Part shown: positions 7,480 through 14,412 of the stretch, piece after piece
How the letters are laid out: each line of letters opens with the position of its first letter
Position numbering within the stretch: the stretch's first letter is position 1
Assembly (NCBI RefSeq): GCF_000384315.1
Contig: NZ_ARVW01000001.1
Span: forward strand, 3,782,157-3,846,156
Length of the DNA: 64,000 nucleotides
Reading direction: 5' to 3'
Source: Amycolatopsis nigrescens CSC17Ta-90
Lineage (GTDB): Bacteria > Actinomycetota > Actinomycetes > Mycobacteriales > Pseudonocardiaceae
Made by a program: the position numbers and the translations under genes
The notes under the pieces: model-generated
What the model was told of the DNA's origin: nothing
Seen by the model: the letters and a program-made list of their open reading frames with translations, nothing else
Database searches by the model: none

Positions 7480-8910
7480 GTGAGTGAGAAGCCCCAGGTC
7501 CCCAATGTGCTCGCCGCCCGCTACGCCTCGCCGGAGCTGGTGGAACTCTGGTCGCCGGAACAGAAGGTGAAGCTGGAGCGCGAGCTGTGGCTGGCCGTGC
7601 TGCGCGCGCAGGCCGAGCTCGGGGTGCCGGTCGGGGACGGGGTCGTCGAGGACTACCGGCGGGTGCTGGAGAACGTCGACCTGGCGTCGATCGCGGCGCG
7701 GGAGCGGGTCACCAGGCACGACGTGAAGGCCAGGATCGAGGAGTTCAACGCGCTCGCCGGGCACGAGCAGGTGCACAAGGGGATGACCTCGCGGGACCTC
7801 ACCGAGAACGTGGAGCAGTTGCAGATCCGGCGCTCGCTGGAGCTGATGCGCGGCAGGGCGGCGGCGGTGCTGGCCCGGCTGGCGGCGCTGGCCGTGGAAC
7901 ACGCCGACCTGGTGATGGCCGGCCGTTCGCACAACGTGGCGGCGCAGGCGACCACTCTTGGCAAGCGGTTCGCGTCGGCCGCGGACGAGCTGCTGGTCGC
8001 GTTCGAGCGGGTGGACGAGCTGATCGCCCGCTACCCGCTGCGCGGCATCAAGGGTCCGGTCGGCACCGGGCAGGACATGCTCGACCTGCTCGGCCAGGAG
8101 TCCACTTTGGACGAACTGGAGAACAGGGTCGCGGCGCATCTCGGCTTCGAGCGCCGGTTCACCAGCGTCGGCCAGGTCTATCCGCGTTCGCTCGACTTCG
8201 ACGTGCTCTCCGCGGTGGTCCAGCTGGCCGCGGCGCCGTCCAGCCTGGCCAAGACCATCCGGCTGATGGCAGGGCACGAGCTGGTCACCGAGGGGTTCAA
8301 ACCGGGCCAGGTGGGCTCCTCGGCGATGCCGCACAAGATGAACACCCGGTCCTGCGAGCGGGTGAACGGGCTGGCCGTGGTGCTGCGCGGCTACCTGTCC
8401 ATGACCGGCGAGCTGGCCGGCGACCAGTGGAACGAGGGCGACGTGTCCGACTCGGTGGTCCGCCGGGTCGCGCTGCCGGACGCCTTCTTCGCGCTGGACG
8501 GGCTGCTCGAGACCTTCCTCACCGTGCTCGACGAGTTCGGCGCGTTCCCGGCCGTGGTGGCCCGCGAGCTGGACCGGTACCTGCCGTTCCTGGCCACCAC
8601 CAAGGTGCTGATGGCGGCCGTCCGCGGCGGGGTCGGCCGGGAGACCGCGCACGAGGCGATCAAGGAGAACGCGGTGGCCGTGGCGCTGGCCATGCGCGAG
8701 CAGGGGCTCACCGAGAACGACCTGCTGGACCGGTTCGCCGCGGACGAGCGGCTGCCGGTGGACCGGGACGACCTGGACAAGGTGCTGGCGGACCGGCTCT
8801 CCTTCACCGGTGTCGCCGCCGCCCAGGTGCGTTCGGTCGCCGAGCGCGTCGAGCGGCTGCTCACCCGTTTCCCGGACGCCGCCCGTTACTCCCCGCAACC
8901 CATCCTCTGA
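7480..8910 (+). CDS. purB: Adenylosuccinate lyase
   Basis: A 476-residue enzyme of the fumarase/aspartase superfamily that splits SAICAR to AICAR plus fumarate and adenylosuccinate to AMP plus fumarate in purine synthesis. Conserved features are HKGMTSRDLTENVEQ, the histidine-containing GRSHNVAAQATTLGKR region and the superfamily signature GSSAMPHKMNTRSCE on the mobile catalytic loop. Length is normal for PurB. The GTG at 7480 is supported by a TANNNT box six bases upstream and by the usual N-terminus near residue 1. purB stands alone here, away from the other pur genes in the window. An inverted repeat that serves as an attachment site begins 20 nt after its stop. Confidence 0.96.
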   Translation: MSEKPQVPNVLAARYASPELVELWSPEQKVKLERELWLAVLRAQAELGVPVGDGVVEDYRRVLENVDLASIAARERVTRHDVKARIEEFNALAGHEQVHKGMTSRDLTENVEQLQIRRSLELMRGRAAAVLARLAALAVEHADLVMAGRSHNVAAQATTLGKRFASAADELLVAFERVDELIARYPLRGIKGPVGTGQDMLDLLGQESTLDELENRVAAHLGFERRFTSVGQVYPRSLDFDVLSAVVQLAAAPSSLAKTIRLMAGHELVTEGFKPGQVGSSAMPHKMNTRSCERVNGLAVVLRGYLSMTGELAGDQWNEGDVSDSVVRRVALPDAFFALDGLLETFLTVLDEFGAFPAVVARELDRYLPFLATTKVLMAAVRGGVGRETAHEAIKENAVAVALAMREQGLTENDLLDRFAADERLPVDRDDLDKVLADRLSFTGVAAAQVRSVAERVERLLTRFPDAARYSPQPIL

Positions 8911-8929
8911 CCATTTCCGCAGGTCAGCG

Positions 8930-8951
8930 GTCGTGAGTGAAAAGTGTTGCC
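8930..8951 (+). repeat. Left arm of a split intergenic hairpin (attB host palindrome)
   Basis: These 22 bases are the left arm of an inverted repeat. Its right arm is now at 14440-14461, with 21 of 22 positions complementary. The 5.47-kb element lies between the arms. Sister copies of the palindrome occur at 23386-23456 and 37477-37522. Confidence 0.85.
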
Positions 8952-8978
8952 CCGGCCAGTACCTAATTGTTGACCTAC
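8944..8978 (+). other. attL attachment site of the serine-integrase element
   Basis: The left half, GTGTTGCCCCGGCCAGT, is the host (B) arm; the right half, TAATTGTTGACCTAC, is the phage-type (P) arm. The B arm is inverted relative to the B arm of attR, and the P arm is inverted relative to GTAGGTAACCAATTG in attR (12 of 15 positions match). Both reconstructed sites have the dinucleotide AC exactly at their centre (8961-8962 here), which is the expected crossover point for a serine integrase. Confidence 0.85.
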
Positions 8979-8981
8979 GAT
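8976..8981 (+). promoter_or_regulatory. Predicted -10 box of the integrase gene, inside attL
   Basis: TACGAT ends six bases before ATG 8988. The -10 box is element DNA, whereas the -35 position (about 8952-8958) is host DNA in the integrated state and would be replaced by bases near 14420-14426 in the excised circle. Confidence 0.5.
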
Positions 8982-8987
8982 GGTTGC

Positions 8988-10559
8988 ATGGGTGCCAGTC
9001 ACAAGGTTAGTGCAGGTCACGAGGGGCGTCGGCCCGTCTTGGACTCGTACGCGCGGTTGTCGCGTAACCAGGCGGGCAAGTTGGAGAAGTGCGAGACCCA
9101 GCATGCCGACAACGTGGAGGTGATCGAGGAACTGGGCGGCGTGCTCGGGGAGAAGATCTCCGATCCGAAGCTGTCGGCATGGAATCCGAAGGTTCACCGC
9201 CCGGGGTGGGAGTACCAGATGATGCGGGTTGCCTCCCGGGCGTGTGACGGGGTGGTGTTGTGGAACACCGACCGAGGGTGGCGGCAGTGCAGCGACCTTG
9301 AGGACATGTTCAAGCTGATCGAGGATTTCGACAGTTTCACCCTGGGCTCCTCGCACGGGTCGTACAACTTGGCGGACTACAACGACCGCCACCAGTTGCG
9401 GCAGGAAGTGGCGCACAACCAGCGCAACTCGGACGAGGCTTCACACCGGATCAAACGGCGGTTAGAGGTGCTGCGGCGTAAGGGAGTTCCGCACCATCAG
9501 GGCCGCAGCTTCGGATGGCCTGGGCTGGATCACACGATCACCAGGGAGCAGGCCATGGACGAGGATGGCAACGACACGCGGCAACCGGTTCCGGCTGAAC
9601 TTGTGGAGCGGGAGCGGGGGGCGTTGCGGACGGGCACCCGGGACAACTTGGCGGGAATCAGCTTTTCCAAGATCAGTGACGAGTGGAACGCTCAGGGGTT
9701 GCGCACCACGACCGGGCGGGAGTTCAACCCGGTCATTGTGGGGCAGGTGCTGTTGCGGCCGCGTAACGCGGGGCTGATCGAGCATGACGGCGAGATCGTG
9801 GGCACCATGCCCGGGGAACCGATCGTGGATCCGGAGGATTTCAAGCGGCTACGGGCGCGACACGCGTCGCGGGGGCCGGGCCGTCCGCCGAGTGGTACCT
9901 ACGTGGGGTCGGGGATCGGACGGTGCGGGGGGTGCCGGAAGACGCTGGGCGGTCGGCCGCACACCGGGAACTATCCGGACGGGGAACGGCGGCGTCAGTA
10001 CTTCTGTGCGAAAACACGTGGCGGATGCGGGAAGGTGGCCGCCGACCTGCGGGCGGTGGATCGGCAGATTCGTGGTCTGGTGATCGCGCGGCTGTCGGAT
10101 AAGAACTACGCGGCGGGGATCAAGGCGGCCCGCGCCCGGATCTCCGACCGGTTGGCCACCGTGGAGGCCGAGATCGCCGAGTGTGAACGGGTCCAGGTCT
10201 CGCTGTCGGTGCGGTTGGGCAAGCGGCAGATCAACGAAGCGGCGTTCGATAAGGCCAACGAACCGTTGGTGAGGGATCTGACCCGGTTGAAGGCCGAGCA
10301 GGAGGAGTTGACTGGCGGGAATCCGGAAGGGCCAACGGAAGCCATGACCCGTGACGAGGTGGCCGAGAAGTGGGACAGCGCCGATGTAGCCGAGAAACGC
10401 GCCATGCTGGCCGACGCGCTAGGGCGGGATGTGCTGATCGTGAAGCCCTCGACAGGGAAGGGGTTTCGCCGGTTCGATCCGGAGCGGGTCACGATCGATC
10501 CGTATCGGGCGCGCACTGCCACGGCAGGCACCGCTACAGATGAGGGTCAGGAGGGCTGA
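8988..10559 (+). CDS. Large serine recombinase (site-specific integrase)
   Basis: A 523-residue serine integrase. The N-terminal resolvase domain (about residues 15-150) has the catalytic serine in SYARLSRNQ, with partner arginines in RPGWEYQMMR and NTDRGWRQ. Next is the recombinase domain (GITREFN-like helix region with REFNPVIVGQVLLRPRNAG), a zinc ribbon with four cysteines (CGGCRKTL and YFCAKTRGGCGK, about residues 315-350), a coiled coil (RLATVEAEIAECE) and a C-terminal tail. It would carry out attP x attB recombination by a double-strand break with a Ser-DNA linkage. ATG 8988 is preferred to TTG 8967 because a TANNNT box stands six bases upstream and the TTG overlaps attL. The gene lies against attL, as usual. 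No recombination directionality factor is recognised nearby. Confidence 0.95.
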   Translation: MGASHKVSAGHEGRRPVLDSYARLSRNQAGKLEKCETQHADNVEVIEELGGVLGEKISDPKLSAWNPKVHRPGWEYQMMRVASRACDGVVLWNTDRGWRQCSDLEDMFKLIEDFDSFTLGSSHGSYNLADYNDRHQLRQEVAHNQRNSDEASHRIKRRLEVLRRKGVPHHQGRSFGWPGLDHTITREQAMDEDGNDTRQPVPAELVERERGALRTGTRDNLAGISFSKISDEWNAQGLRTTTGREFNPVIVGQVLLRPRNAGLIEHDGEIVGTMPGEPIVDPEDFKRLRARHASRGPGRPPSGTYVGSGIGRCGGCRKTLGGRPHTGNYPDGERRRQYFCAKTRGGCGKVAADLRAVDRQIRGLVIARLSDKNYAAGIKAARARISDRLATVEAEIAECERVQVSLSVRLGKRQINEAAFDKANEPLVRDLTRLKAEQEELTGGNPEGPTEAMTRDEVAEKWDSADVAEKRAMLADALGRDVLIVKPSTGKGFRRFDPERVTIDPYRARTATAGTATDEGQEG

Positions 10560-10626
10560 GGAGGCGTGTACGCGGCAGGGCCGCTAACCCGGTCGAGGCA
10601 GCGGCCCTGCCGTGTGTGCGGCGGTG

Positions 10627-10935
10627 TCAGGCGGCGCGGTCTTCCTCGGTGTCGTCGAGTTGAGCGAGGCGAGCGTCAATCCGGTTGAGGATCACTGCCA
10701 GCCTCTGTATCTGCTCCTCGGTCAGGGGCGGCAGATGAGGCACGATCTGCGCCCAACGTTCGACCGCTTCAGCGGCGAGACGGGCTTGTTGTTCGGTGTA
10801 GCTCTCCTTCCGGTCAGCCCCAGAGCGCGGGTGTAGCTCGGCGGGGTCGGGCAGGGCGGCGAGGTGGCGGCGGCCCCGTGGTGCGCGGCGCGGGTGGTTC
10901 TGCGAGCGGTCAGGGTGCTGTGGCCCGGGTGGCAT
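10627..10935 (-). CDS. Small hypothetical protein of the element
   Basis: A 102-residue protein starting at ATG 10935, chosen because AGAGGAG stands 7 nt upstream; longer in-frame starts (10953, 11028) lack this. The N-terminal half is basic and Pro/Arg-rich (RSQNHPRRAPRGRR), suggesting nucleic-acid contact. The C-terminal half is helical (EEQIQRLAVILNRIDARLAQL) and could dimerise. It follows the Replic_Relax gene with a 29-nt gap on the same strand and is probably co-transcribed. Homology cannot be named; small partner proteins at this position are common in actinomycete integrative elements. It is convergent with the integrase gene. Confidence 0.65.
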   Translation of the reverse strand: MPPGPQHPDRSQNHPRRAPRGRRHLAALPDPAELHPRSGADRKESYTEQQARLAAEAVERWAQIVPHLPPLTEEQIQRLAVILNRIDARLAQLDDTEEDRAA

Positions 10936-10964
10936 GGCGCGGCTCCTCTCCATGTCAGTAGCAG

Positions 10965-12281
10965 CTAGAAGACGTCGGGAGCGTCGTACAGTTCCACCCC
11001 GTCGTCGCCGTGGTGTGGTTCGTCCCAATGCGCAGTTACTGCGCGGCGCGGGTCATCGGGTGCGGTGATGCGGCGGACAATCCCCGGGTCGCCGGGGGCG
11101 AAGGCCGCTTCGCTGTACGGTTCGTCGCTGGTGCGGTGGTCGATACAGGGACCGCGTTCCGGCAGCTCGTGCAGATGATGACGGCGGACGACCGCGCCAG
11201 GAGTGCGAGGCGTCCACGATGCCCATACCGGCCCGGCAGGATCGAAGGGGGCGACGAGGTCCCGCGCGGTGGTGGCAATGACGACGCCCGGATCGTATCT
11301 GCCCGTGAACCGGGCGAGCGTGGCCCGAAACGCGGTTTCCCGGCGTGCGGAGTGCAGCGAGAACAGCACCACCCCGAACTGGTCAGCAGGGAAGGCGCCG
11401 TAGTCAGCCACCTTGCGCGCCACCACCTTTAGTGACTCGGTACCGGTGTCGTGTTCGAGGAAGAACCGCACTACCCGCCCATGCTGCTCCCAGCATCCGT
11501 AGCCGTCAGGCCGTATCCGCGCCTCGCTGCCCCCACGTTGGGTCCAGAACACTTCCGCACACCGTTTCTCCGGCCACCACTGTGTCAGCCGTCCCGCGTC
11601 CGGGAACTGGTCAGCGCGTGCGGGGTTGCGGTGCGCGGCCAACCCGCAGAAGAACTCATTCACCCCGAGGTGGTGGGACAGTTTCGGCCACAACGCCAAC
11701 CGTTCCAACCGTTCGGCGTGCGCCTTCGGGGTCGGTGATGGCCGCGCCTGCCGCGCGGCGATCATCCGCGCTCCGAGGTAGCCGAGCGCGAAGCGCGCCT
11801 GGCTGGTGCCGCCGGTGGCGTAGGAGTCTCGGAAGGCGAACACCACTCCCAGTTCCCGCAGCCGCCGCAGCCGGTCCTGTGCACGCCGTAGCGAGGTGAA
11901 CTCGATCGCCGCGATCTGCTCCGTGGTGAGCACCTGATGCTCAGCCAGCAACAGCAGCAACCGACGATCACGTCCGACCAGGCTGAACCACACCGACGCA
12001 TCCGGTTCCCCCGCCCGCCGGCCACCGCGGGCCGCTCCCGCAGCCGGCGCGCGCACCACCCGGTGAGGGGTAGATGATGACGATCCACCCGTCAGTCGGC
12101 CTTTCGCGCCACCCTGCCGGTGCCGCCTCTGAACAGCCCTTTTCTGTGAAACGTGGTCGGCGTCTGGGGCAGCGGATTCACAACGCTGTCCCTGCGTCGC
12201 CCTATCCGCCGCACCACGCGCCGTCCCAACCGCAGCCGCCTGCGAACCCCGTATCGCCCGATCCTGTCCTGGCACATTCAT
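10965..12281 (-). CDS. Replication-relaxation family protein (Replic_Relax-like)
   Basis: A 438-residue protein starting at ATG 12281 after AAGGAGTGTTGATC. After a disordered basic N-terminus of about 100 residues comes a winged-helix region (RDRRLLLLLAEHQVLTTEQI, then SLRRAQDRLRRLRELGVV), followed by a nuclease-like alpha/beta core with RIRPDGYG and FFLEHDTGTES. Those acidic residues are typical of the Replic_Relax family found on plasmids and integrative elements of Gram-positives, where it is linked to DNA relaxation for replication or transfer. Family assignment is from pattern recognition of these motifs. A transfer ATPase, usually nearby in complete elements, is absent. The small gene at 10627-10935 follows it. 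Confidence 0.78.
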   Translation of the reverse strand: MNVPGQDRAIRGSQAAAVGTARGAADRATQGQRCESAAPDADHVSQKRAVQRRHRQGGAKGRLTGGSSSSTPHRVVRAPAAGAARGGRRAGEPDASVWFSLVGRDRRLLLLLAEHQVLTTEQIAAIEFTSLRRAQDRLRRLRELGVVFAFRDSYATGGTSQARFALGYLGARMIAARQARPSPTPKAHAERLERLALWPKLSHHLGVNEFFCGLAAHRNPARADQFPDAGRLTQWWPEKRCAEVFWTQRGGSEARIRPDGYGCWEQHGRVVRFFLEHDTGTESLKVVARKVADYGAFPADQFGVVLFSLHSARRETAFRATLARFTGRYDPGVVIATTARDLVAPFDPAGPVWASWTPRTPGAVVRRHHLHELPERGPCIDHRTSDEPYSEAAFAPGDPGIVRRITAPDDPRRAVTAHWDEPHHGDDGVELYDAPDVF

Positions 12282-12390
12282 GATCAACACTCCTTGGTGG
12301 CTCGTTGCCTCCTCGATCGCCACAAGAGGCCGTTTATAACGCTGTTTTTAGACACCAAGCAGAGAAATACACTCGAATGGCGCAACGAGA

Positions 12391-12432
12391 AGCGCCCCAC
12401 CGGCCAGTGGTCTCCTGGGCGGGTGGGGCGCT
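12391..12432 (-). terminator. Hairpin downstream of the minus-strand micro-operon
   Basis: AGCGCCCCACC pairs perfectly with GGTGGGGCGCT across a 20-nt loop. With the next feature it forms a double hairpin just after the stop codon at 12479. The intergenic stretch 12282-12478 otherwise holds an AT-richer segment (about 12333-12370) that could carry the promoter for the Replic_Relax gene. Confidence 0.5.
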
Positions 12433-12443
12433 CCTTGTTCCAG

Positions 12444-12459
12444 CAGCCCCTTGGGGCTG
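12444..12459 (-). terminator. Short GC hairpin, first of a terminator pair
   Basis: CAGCCCC and GGGGCTG pair with a two-base loop, about 20 nt past the stop codon of the minus-strand gene ending at 12479. There is no T-tract, as is normal for actinomycete terminators. Confidence 0.5.
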
Positions 12460-12478
12460 GGAAATGTTGCCGTAGTTG

Positions 12479-12799
12479 CTACCGGAGTTGCCGAGGGCTG
12501 CCGGACCTGCTGGGGGCAGCGACGTCTATCGACGCTAGACGAAGCTCCCTTAGCTGCCTCTGCGCGGTTTTGTCGTCACGCTTCGCGTCTGCCTTGAGCC
12601 GTGCTACGCGAGCAAGGCAACGTTTGCAATCGACGTTGAGTGCGCTCGTAACAAAAGACGCAGATTCTTTCGGTCGGCTTATCTCGCTTCTCCACGTGCC
12701 CGGACGGCAGAGTGGAACCAACCTATCGCGCTCTGCCAGGATGTCAGGATCTGCGTAGTGGACGCGCGGGTCGGGTATTCCCGTTAGTCTAATTCGCAC
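12479..12799 (-). CDS. Small protein with a CxxC motif, element-encoded, unknown
   Basis: A 106-residue protein starting at GTG 12799 (VRIRLTGIPD), seven bases after the stop of the upstream small gene. A longer in-frame reading to 12943 lies inside that gene. It contains a cysteine at LCRPGTW and a DCKRCLARV motif, resembling the short metal-binding knuckles found in many phage and element proteins, then a basic helix rich in Lys/Arg. The spacing with the upstream gene indicates one transcript. No specific family is recognised; DNA or RNA binding is plausible from charge and the CxxC motif. The double hairpin at 12391-12459 follows it. Confidence 0.6.
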   Translation of the reverse strand: MRIRLTGIPDPRVHYADPDILAERDRLVPLCRPGTWRSEISRPKESASFVTSALNVDCKRCLARVARLKADAKRDDKTAQRQLRELRLASIDVAAPSRSGSPRQLR

Positions 12800-12806
12800 T
12801 GGTCGG

Positions 12807-13043
12807 TCACCCTTCCGCTCGGCGTAGTCGTTTAGTGTCTCGCTGTCCGCCGCATTGCTGATCGCTCCACTCGTCTGAAGACATGGCGGTGTGGACGCCT
12901 GAGTCGAGCCGTACCGGGATCGAATAGTTGCCCTTTTCTCCATAATGTTGATACGGAAGAATGATCCCGTGTTGGTACTGGCCCTCTCGCCAGAGTCGTA
13001 CTCGCTCGCCGGATAGGCGACCGGCGATGTCTGCTTCGAACAT
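12807..13043 (-). CDS. Small hypothetical protein, element-encoded
   Basis: A 78-residue protein. Two in-frame ATGs (13052 and 13043) follow GGAGG; 13043 is preferred because the first is only 2 nt from the ribosome site. Either start overlaps or abuts the stop (13046) of the upstream micro-gene, so translation is probably coupled. The sequence (GERVRLWREGQYQHG, then YSIPVRLDSGV and SSDEWSDQ) looks like a small beta-rich domain with conserved Trp/Tyr residues and no membrane segment. No family is recognised. It is the second of three genes in a minus-strand micro-operon (13201 to 12479). Confidence 0.6.
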   Translation of the reverse strand: MFEADIAGRLSGERVRLWREGQYQHGIILPYQHYGEKGNYSIPVRLDSGVHTAMSSDEWSDQQCGGQRDTKRLRRAEG

Positions 13044-13045
13044 GG

Positions 13046-13201
13046 TCAACATCGCCTCCGCCCGTCGAGCGGATGGTGCTTGTTGATCCACCAGGCATAG
13101 AGGCGAGCCCCGATGTTCGTACTATCGAGAATGACAGGCCAGACGCAGGCGCCAACGGCCAAGAGCCATGACGCGCCGAGTAAGAGAAGGATCCAACTCA
13201 T
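13046..13201 (-). CDS. 51-residue single-pass membrane protein
   Basis: The frame starting at ATG 13201 encodes MSWILLLLGASWLL, a membrane helix ending near VWPVIL, and a polar tail with YAWWINKHHPLDGRRRC, so it is probably one helix with a basic cytoplasmic or extracellular tail. It ends in TGA at 13046, overlapping the start region of the next gene. A second, truncated copy of the same gene lies upstream in a tandem repeat, and the N-terminal 17 residues are nearly identical between copies, with mainly conservative changes. That conservation argues the frame is real. No clear ribosome site precedes it; instead a GC-rich structured leader ends at the start codon. Function is unknown; small membrane proteins are frequent near transfer genes of actinomycete elements. 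Confidence 0.65.
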   Translation of the reverse strand: MSWILLLLGASWLLAVGACVWPVILDSTNIGARLYAWWINKHHPLDGRRRC

Positions 13202-13558
13202 AAGTCAGCCCGCCTGGTAGGCCAGGGGCGTAATGCGTCGCTTGCCCCTGACCCGCCAATGGCGGGCTGAGAGTCAAGCGACCTTCTCTGCCTGCAATGG
13301 CAGTCCGCTTGGGTATTCATGGAGTTATGTCCTTATGTTCGCGTATTATCGAGAATGGACGGCCAGATGCGCAGGCCAACGACTAAGAGCCATGACGCGC
13401 CGAGTAAGAGAAGAGTCCAACTCATGACTCAGCCCGCCTGGTAGGCCAGGGGCGTAATGCGTCGCTTGCCCCTGACCCGCCAATGGCGGGCTGAGAGTCA
13501 AGCGACCTTCTCTGCCTGTAACGGCAGTCCGCTTGGGTATTCATGGAGTTATGTCCTT
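13113..13558 (-). repeat. Tandem direct repeat, two copies of 222-224 bp
   Basis: Copy 1 is 13113-13334 and copy 2 is 13335-13558. They are almost identical over the central 130 bp and diverge at the micro-gene end. Each unit, read on the minus strand, carries a structured leader and the start of the micro-gene. In copy 1 the leader includes CAGCCCGCC (13261-13269 on minus), which can pair either with the adjacent GGCGGG or with GGCGGGCTG (13206-13214) just before the ATG, and GTCGCTTG (13275-13282 on minus), which can pair with CAAGCGAC (13237-13244). The alternatives are mutually exclusive and could form a pseudoknot. Confidence 0.85.
13333..13425 (-). pseudogene. Truncated duplicate of the 51-residue membrane-protein gene
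   Basis: ATG 13425 opens a 30-codon frame (MSWTLLLLGASWLLVV, stop TAA at 13333). It matches the first half of the micro-gene at 13046-13201 and then stops at the repeat junction, so the tail with YAWWINKHH is missing. It keeps the whole membrane helix and the same leader, so it could still be translated into a short membrane peptide. Loss of the tail is best explained by the tandem duplication that created the repeat. Confidence 0.6.
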
Positions 13559-13609
13559 GATCAGGCCCGGCCCGATGCCGGGCGGAGCACCCAGAGTAAC
13601 CCCTGATCA
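13559..13609 (-). terminator. Hairpin after the 66-residue gene
   Basis: The outer arms GATCAGG and CCTGATC enclose an inner stem CCCGGC/GCCGGG. The structure begins at the stop codon of the minus-strand gene ending at 13607, a suitable transcription terminator. Confidence 0.5.
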
Positions 13610-13807
13610 GCCGCCTGTCACGTCGTAGAACGTGTGGCCCACCCGGACGGATGTACTACCCGTCAACAGGTCATGGACGCCCTGAAGCGCTTCGGCGGCC
13701 TTGTTGTCCTTCGCCAGGTGCCGCCATCCGATCTCCAGTCGGCGAAGCTCGGCGATCAGTTCGTCCCTCGAACCCTCGACCAGCAGGCGTTCACGTGCTG
13801 TCTCCAT
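13607..13807 (-). CDS. 66-residue helical protein, element-encoded
   Basis: Starts at ATG 13807 (METARERLLVEG). TACTCT stands six bases upstream, so the transcript is probably leaderless; an in-frame GTG at 13846 would overlap the divergent gene. The protein is a compact helical domain (DELIAELRRLEIGWRHLAKD, then AEALQGVHDLL) with a short beta tail ending RVGHTFYDVTGG. It resembles small regulatory or antitoxin-sized proteins but I recognise no family. It is divergent from the NUDIX gene with only 32 nt between the starts, so the two promoters face each other and may be jointly regulated. Confidence 0.6.
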   Translation of the reverse strand: METARERLLVEGSRDELIAELRRLEIGWRHLAKDNKAAEALQGVHDLLTGSTSVRVGHTFYDVTGG

Positions 13808-13813
13808 GCGCGC

Positions 13814-13819
13814 AGAGTA
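13814..13819 (-). promoter_or_regulatory. Predicted -10 box, leaderless 66-residue gene
   Basis: Reads TACTCT on the minus strand and ends six bases before ATG 13807. It lies back to back with the NUDIX -10 box at 13828-13833. Confidence 0.5.
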
Positions 13820-13827
13820 TCGGATCA

Positions 13828-13833
13828 TATGCT
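13828..13833 (+). promoter_or_regulatory. Predicted -10 box, leaderless NUDIX gene
   Basis: TATGCT ends six bases before GTG 13840. No ribosome site is present, which supports a leaderless start. Confidence 0.5.
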
Positions 13834-13839
13834 GAGCAA

Positions 13840-14313
13840 GTGCCACCCCGCATCGGAGCCAGAGTGCTGTTGCTCGACCCGCGAGACCGCGTACTTCTCC
13901 TGCTCTCTATCGACCCCGACGAGCCTTCGCATCGTTGGTGGGACCTTCCCGGCGGCGGAGCGAACCCCGGAGAAGATCTCACCGACACCGCGCGCCGAGA
14001 GTTGGCCGAAGAGACAGGCATGGTCATTGACGCGCTCGGCCCGCACCTGTGGGATCGGGAGGTCCGCTTCCGCTTCCGAGACCGGTGGCACCACCGCCGC
14101 GACCGCGTCTTTTTCGCGCGGGTGTCGAACATCAGTCCGTCCCGTACGCCGTCGCACACGGCCAACGAGCAAGCGAACCTCATCGAGACCCGCTGGTGGT
14201 CTCTGGCGGAACTGGAGAGCAGTTCGGCTAAGTTCCTGCCGCCGAATCTCCCGGCCCTGCTGGCCGACCTCCTCAGCGGCGAACTGCACGCGCCGATCTT
14301 CCTCAACGCCTGA
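13840..14313 (+). CDS. NUDIX hydrolase, element-encoded
   Basis: A 157-residue NUDIX protein. The complete Nudix box is seen around residues 37-60: GGGANPGEDLTDTARRELAE followed by ETG, with the Mg-binding glutamates of REL-x-EE. NUDIX enzymes hydrolyse nucleoside-diphosphate-X compounds. GTG 13840 is used because the box then lies at the normal distance and a TATGCT -10 box precedes it; the longer frame overlaps the divergent gene. It is the last gene before attR. NUDIX genes are typical passengers of actinomycete integrative elements, where a role in nucleotide signalling or regulation of transfer has been suggested; no substrate can be assigned. Confidence 0.9.
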   Translation: MPPRIGARVLLLDPRDRVLLLLSIDPDEPSHRWWDLPGGGANPGEDLTDTARRELAEETGMVIDALGPHLWDREVRFRFRDRWHHRRDRVFFARVSNISPSRTPSHTANEQANLIETRWWSLAELESSSAKFLPPNLPALLADLLSGELHAPIFLNA

Positions 14314-14343
14314 CGCACTAGATGGCGCGTTGTACTCAGTCCA

Positions 14344-14376
14344 CCGGTCTCACCGTGCTATCCACGGTGAGACCGG
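14344..14376 (+). terminator. Perfect 14-bp hairpin after the NUDIX gene
   Basis: CCGGTCTCACCGTG and CACGGTGAGACCGG are separated by CTATC, 31 nt after the NUDIX stop. It would stop transcription before attR and the downstream host ABC-transporter genes. Confidence 0.7.
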
Positions 14377-14412
14377 CCAAGCGTGGCCTACGAGGGATCG
14401 CGCAGGTCACAA

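Noticed and set aside
8967..8987. TTG start of the integrase
   Set aside because: It lies inside attL and has no ribosome site; ATG 8988 has a TANNNT box six bases upstream.
13113..13558. Possible CRISPR array
   Set aside because: Only two copies of more than 200 bp without spacers, and they carry coding and leader features.
13113..13558. Type III toxin-antitoxin RNA repeat (ToxI-like)
   Set aside because: Repeat unit is far longer than known antitoxin RNAs, and no ToxN-like endoribonuclease is adjacent; kept as a structured leader instead.
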